Assembly: GCA_020444005.1 (NCBI GenBank)
Contig: JAHLLU010000090.1
Span: 1-7,741 of the forward strand
From: an archaeon
GTDB taxonomy: Archaea; Thermoproteota; Bathyarchaeia; TCS64
Direction: 5' to 3'
Length of the DNA: 7,741 nt
Below, piece after piece: positions 6,618 to 7,741 of this stretch. The notes beneath the pieces were generated by a model. That model searched no databases and was not told the DNA's origin. It saw nothing but the letters and a program-made list of their open reading frames with translations. How positions within the stretch are numbered: the first letter of the stretch is position 1; each line of letters starts with the position of its first letter. The position numbers and the translations under genes are program-made.

Positions 6618-6626
6618 GGGAGGTGA
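6618..6626 (+). promoter_or_regulatory. Strong ribosome binding site selecting a GTG start
   Basis: GGGAGGTGA followed by AATA and GTG at 6631. It is the strongest Shine-Dalgarno in the window and decides the start of a very short gene. An in-frame ATG at 6616 would place this site inside the coding region and has no site of its own. Confidence 0.7.
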
Positions 6627-6630
6627 AATA

Positions 6631-6747
6631 GTGGGTAAAGGCGGGAAAGGTGGAGGCAAAGGAGGCGGAAAGGCTGGATGGCCAAGTAAGACTGGTGGAA
6701 AATCCGGTAGAGGACGTGATAATGCTCCATCAAAGAAAGGTAAGTAG
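6631..6747 (+). CDS. 38-residue Gly/Lys-rich basic peptide (KGG type)
   Basis: Starts at GTG with GGGAGGTGA four bases upstream. The first half is a KGG repeat (MGKGGKGGGKGGGKAG), and the second half is a less repetitive, basic, disordered-looking tail containing AGWPSKTGG, SGRGRDNAPSK and a final KKGK. There are no acidic residues except one Asp, no Cys, and one Trp. Small basic KGG-rich proteins occur widely in prokaryotes, usually of unknown function; nucleic-acid binding or stress roles have been proposed for some such families, but nothing here proves it. It lies between cheW and the convergent minus-strand cluster, 27 bp from the end of the 27-residue peptide gene. Unlike its plus-strand neighbours it does not follow the T/G third-position bias (many GGA, AAA, CCA, TCA codons), which may mean selection on codon use or later arrival. 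The real gene status rests on the ribosome-binding site and the non-random tail. Confidence 0.7.
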   Translation: MGKGGKGGGKGGGKAGWPSKTGGKSGRGRDNAPSKKGK

Positions 6748-6759
6748 TTTGTGAAAACG

Positions 6760-6789
6760 TTTTTTTCTGGTTTTTTATTTTTGTTTTTT
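6760..6789 (+). terminator. T-rich tracts after the KGG peptide gene
   Basis: Runs of seven, six and six T (6760-6766, 6771-6776, 6784-6789) start 12 bases after the stop of the plus-strand peptide gene and fit archaeal U-tract termination. From 6775 onward the same bases, read on the minus strand, encode the Lys-rich tail of the 27-residue membrane peptide, so this DNA would serve two purposes. Confidence 0.5.
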
Positions 6790-6858
6790 CTTGGGTCTGA
6801 ACAGATAATTTAGGACGATTATTACTAGTATTATTTCGATTATTGTTTTTAGGTTCAT
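6775..6858 (-). CDS. 27-residue single-pass membrane peptide, coupled to the PAS gene
   Basis: Its ATG (6856-6858) overlaps the TGA of the PAS gene as ATGA, the classic arrangement for termination-reinitiation, and no separate ribosome-binding site is needed. The peptide is MNLKT, then a hydrophobic helix of about 15 residues (IIEIILVIIVLNYLF), then the basic tail RPKKKQK. By the positive-inside rule the tail would stay in the cytoplasm. A Glu inside the helix (residue 8) is unusual and could mediate helix-helix contact. No family is recognised. The local A/C-rich coding strand makes Ile/Leu/Lys codons frequent, so chance is a concern. The exact overlap, the helix followed by a compact charged tail, and the stop at a plausible operon end are the arguments for a real gene. 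It could tether or modulate the PAS protein encoded just before it. Confidence 0.45.
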   Translation of the reverse strand: MNLKTIIEIILVIIVLNYLFRPKKKQK

Positions 6859-7454
6859 TGTTTGATGCGGTTTAGTTGGTCTGTGTCTTGGATATATTTT
6901 TGGATTATCTCTTGGAGTTTTTGTAGGCTCGTTTGGGCTTTTTGTAGTAGGTTCTGTGTTTCTGGGTCTGTTATGTGGGTTTCTAGTAGTTCTAGGTATC
7001 CTTGGGCGGTGGTGAGGGGGGTTAGTGTTTCGTGTTTTATGGTGCTGCTGGTGTATTCTGGGTGTGTTATTTCTGTGTGGCTTCTTCCGATGGCGACGAA
7101 GTAGGTTTCTTCGTCTAGGGTTACTACGCTGCCTTTGCTGAGTACTTTGATGTATGTGTCGTCTTTTCTTTTGAATCGCCATGTGCCGCTGGTGTTTTCC
7201 TTGGTTTTTGCTCGGTGTTCTAGGTTTTTCTGTTGGTCTATGAGTTCGTCGGGGTGGATGGCTGTGTATATTGATCTGCCTTTTACTTGGTCTAGTGTTT
7301 GGTAGCCTAGTAGTTTGAGGTATTGGGGGCTAAGCCAGATTATTTTGTCTGTGTATATGGCGGATGCCTCGTTCAATGTCTCAAGAAACGCGATATACTC
7401 AGCGAGGCTAGTCATAGCAAGCCTAGAAGGCTCATCAGTTAAATGATTTTTCAC
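6855..7454 (-). CDS. PAS domain plus histidine-kinase phosphoacceptor (HisKA-like) protein without ATPase domain
   Basis: 199 residues, soluble. After a short N-terminus, a PAS domain of the PAS_3-like type spans about 22-126 (IIWLSPQYLKLLGYQTL, HPDEL, WRFKRKDDTYIKVLSKG, then FVAIGRSHTEI as the last strand). Next comes a helical pair, 131-190, closely resembling the dimerisation and histidine phosphotransfer (DHp/HisKA) domain of histidine kinases: the H-box reads IKHETLTPLTTAQGYLELLE, with candidate phosphoacceptor H141 followed by Glu and the TPL motif, and helix 2 follows. The protein then ends; there are no N, G1 or G2 boxes of the ATPase domain. It therefore cannot be a complete kinase and may be phosphorylated in trans, act as a phosphatase or phosphotransfer partner, or simply be a PAS-driven dimer. 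The GTG at 7454 has no clear ribosome-binding site; the ATG at 7415 (residue 14) is an alternative start that keeps the PAS domain. It lies 32 bp after the 51-residue peptide gene and overlaps the next small gene by four bases. Confidence 0.85.
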   Translation of the reverse strand: MKNHLTDEPSRLAMTSLAEYIAFLETLNEASAIYTDKIIWLSPQYLKLLGYQTLDQVKGRSIYTAIHPDELIDQQKNLEHRAKTKENTSGTWRFKRKDDTYIKVLSKGSVVTLDEETYFVAIGRSHTEITHPEYTSSTIKHETLTPLTTAQGYLELLETHITDPETQNLLQKAQTSLQKLQEIIQKYIQDTDQLNRIKQ

Positions 7455-7464
7455 TTAATACAGG

Positions 7465-7478
7465 AGAAAATAAAAAAA
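7465..7478 (-). terminator. Short U-tract between the two minus-strand genes
   Basis: On the minus strand the sequence reads ATTTTTTTATTTTCTCC-like, just after the stop of the 51-residue peptide gene and before the PAS gene. Runs of seven and four T could end part of the transcripts, making the downstream genes less abundant, or may be only AT-rich spacer. Confidence 0.25.
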
Positions 7479-7486
7479 TGAGTAGT

Positions 7487-7642
7487 TTATTCTGGTTCTT
7501 CTTCGTCGTCTTTGTATTCTGGATTGTTTGGGTTTAGTTGATCGGCTCTGTTATCCATTGCATCTTTATACGCAGGGTTATTGGGGTTTTTTGAGTCTGA
7601 TCTTTGGTCGTTTGGTGACTTTCCGCCTCTTCCTTTGCCCAT
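7487..7642 (-). CDS. 51-residue peptide with two NPNNPxYKD repeats
   Basis: ATG at 7642, stop TAA at 7487. The peptide opens MGKGRGGKSPNDQRSDS, carries two copies of a nine-residue motif, NPNNPAYKD (residues 19-27) and NPNNPEYKD (37-45), exactly 18 residues apart and separated by AMDNRADQL, and ends in an acidic tail DDEEEPE. It is hydrophilic with no membrane segment or Cys, so probably a flexible cytosolic protein. From memory, small uncharacterised prokaryotic proteins with an N-terminal KG-rich start and NPNNPAY-type motifs exist, but I cannot name a family and no function is established. The exact internal repeat and codons ending mainly in A/C, as in the other minus-strand genes here, support it as coding. 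The overlapping longer frame on this strand (start 7728) is low-quality. A TATA box lies about 58 bp upstream and a perfect palindrome sits in the leader. The MGKG start is shared with the plus-strand KGG peptide gene nearby. Confidence 0.72.
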   Translation of the reverse strand: MGKGRGGKSPNDQRSDSKNPNNPAYKDAMDNRADQLNPNNPEYKDDEEEPE

Positions 7643-7652
7643 ATTTTGTGTC

Positions 7653-7666
7653 TCAAGTATACTTGA
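7653..7666. promoter_or_regulatory. Perfect 14-bp palindrome, candidate operator
   Basis: TCAAGTATACTTGA is identical on both strands. It lies in the predicted leader of the 51-residue peptide gene, 10 bp before its ATG and about 30 bp downstream of the TATA box, where a bound dimer would block early transcription. No second copy was found in the window. Confidence 0.45.
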
Positions 7667-7695
7667 ATATTAAATCTTACATAAATGTTAGTATT

Positions 7696-7704
7696 ATTAT
7701 AAAG
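7696..7704 (-). promoter_or_regulatory. TATA box of the minus-strand small-gene cluster
   Basis: CTTTATAAT on the minus strand, predicting a transcript start near 7675 and a leader of about 30-35 nt before the ATG at 7642. No clear Shine-Dalgarno is present in that leader. The DNA to the window end (7705-7741) shows nothing else recognisable apart from an AT alternation (CATATATATTG). Confidence 0.4.
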
Positions 7705-7741
7705 TATTGAGTTGATTAAAGATGACACGCATATATATTGA

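Noticed and set aside
6616..6630. In-frame ATG five codons before the KGG peptide start
   Set aside because: It has no ribosome-binding site of its own and would bury the strong GGGAGGTGA in coding sequence.
6862..7104. 80-codon plus-strand frame opposite the PAS gene
   Set aside because: Ser/Trp/Val-rich low-complexity translation caused by T/G-rich DNA; the PAS/HisKA frame is clearly coding.
1..7741. CRISPR arrays, tRNA or rRNA genes, insertion sequences, attachment sites
   Set aside because: No regularly spaced repeats, no cloverleaf-type sequence with a TTCRA arm, no transposase or integrase frame, and no terminal inverted repeats were seen by eye.

Overview
The window looks like chromosomal DNA of a motile archaeon. 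The evidence is indirect. One protein gene has an archaeal-type TATA box placed where its transcript would begin at, or almost at, its start codon. T-tracts without strong hairpins follow several genes. There is a short archaeal-style winged-helix regulator and a membrane-anchored coiled-coil surface protein of a style common in archaea. No rRNA, tRNA or other lineage marker is present, so the phylum cannot be fixed and a bacterial origin is not strictly excluded.

Left part (1-2566): the 3' two thirds of a PLP-dependent class I/II aminotransferase (+) converges on, and overlaps by 14 bp, an ABC transporter ATPase with a C-terminal TOBE-like domain (-). Upstream of the ATPase, on the same strand, is a membrane-anchored coiled-coil protein with a C-terminal beta-rich domain. 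No permease or binding protein is visible.

Middle (2567-4321): a 107-bp divergent promoter region separates the coiled-coil gene from a class III CoA-transferase (CaiB/BaiF family, +) with catalytic Asp169. Its 3' end overlaps by 4 bp a small winged-helix DNA-binding protein (-). A T/G-rich intergenic region follows, with TATA-like sites and a possible 30-codon leader ORF.

Right part (4322-7741): a two-gene chemotaxis operon encodes a transmembrane methyl-accepting receptor with HAMP domain and a CheW coupling protein. CheA, CheB, CheR and CheY are not in the window. Then comes a 38-residue Gly/Lys-rich peptide gene (+). It faces a minus-strand cluster of three short genes: a 51-residue peptide with two NPNNPxYKD repeats, a PAS protein carrying a histidine-kinase-type phosphoacceptor helix pair but no ATPase domain, and a 27-residue single-pass membrane peptide that starts inside the stop of the PAS gene (ATGA overlap). 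This right-hand cluster is the least ordinary part of the window. Three of its genes (38, 51 and 27 codons) are short enough to be missed by routine gene calling.

A further signal spans the window. From about 2,840 rightward the + strand is extremely T/G-rich at synonymous positions whichever way the gene points: T/G in third positions of + genes, A/C in third positions of - genes. At the far left the + strand is A/C-rich. This polarity change suggests a replication-strand switch or another strand-specific mutational process, with local patches (5' ends of genes, the 38-residue peptide gene) that do not follow it.
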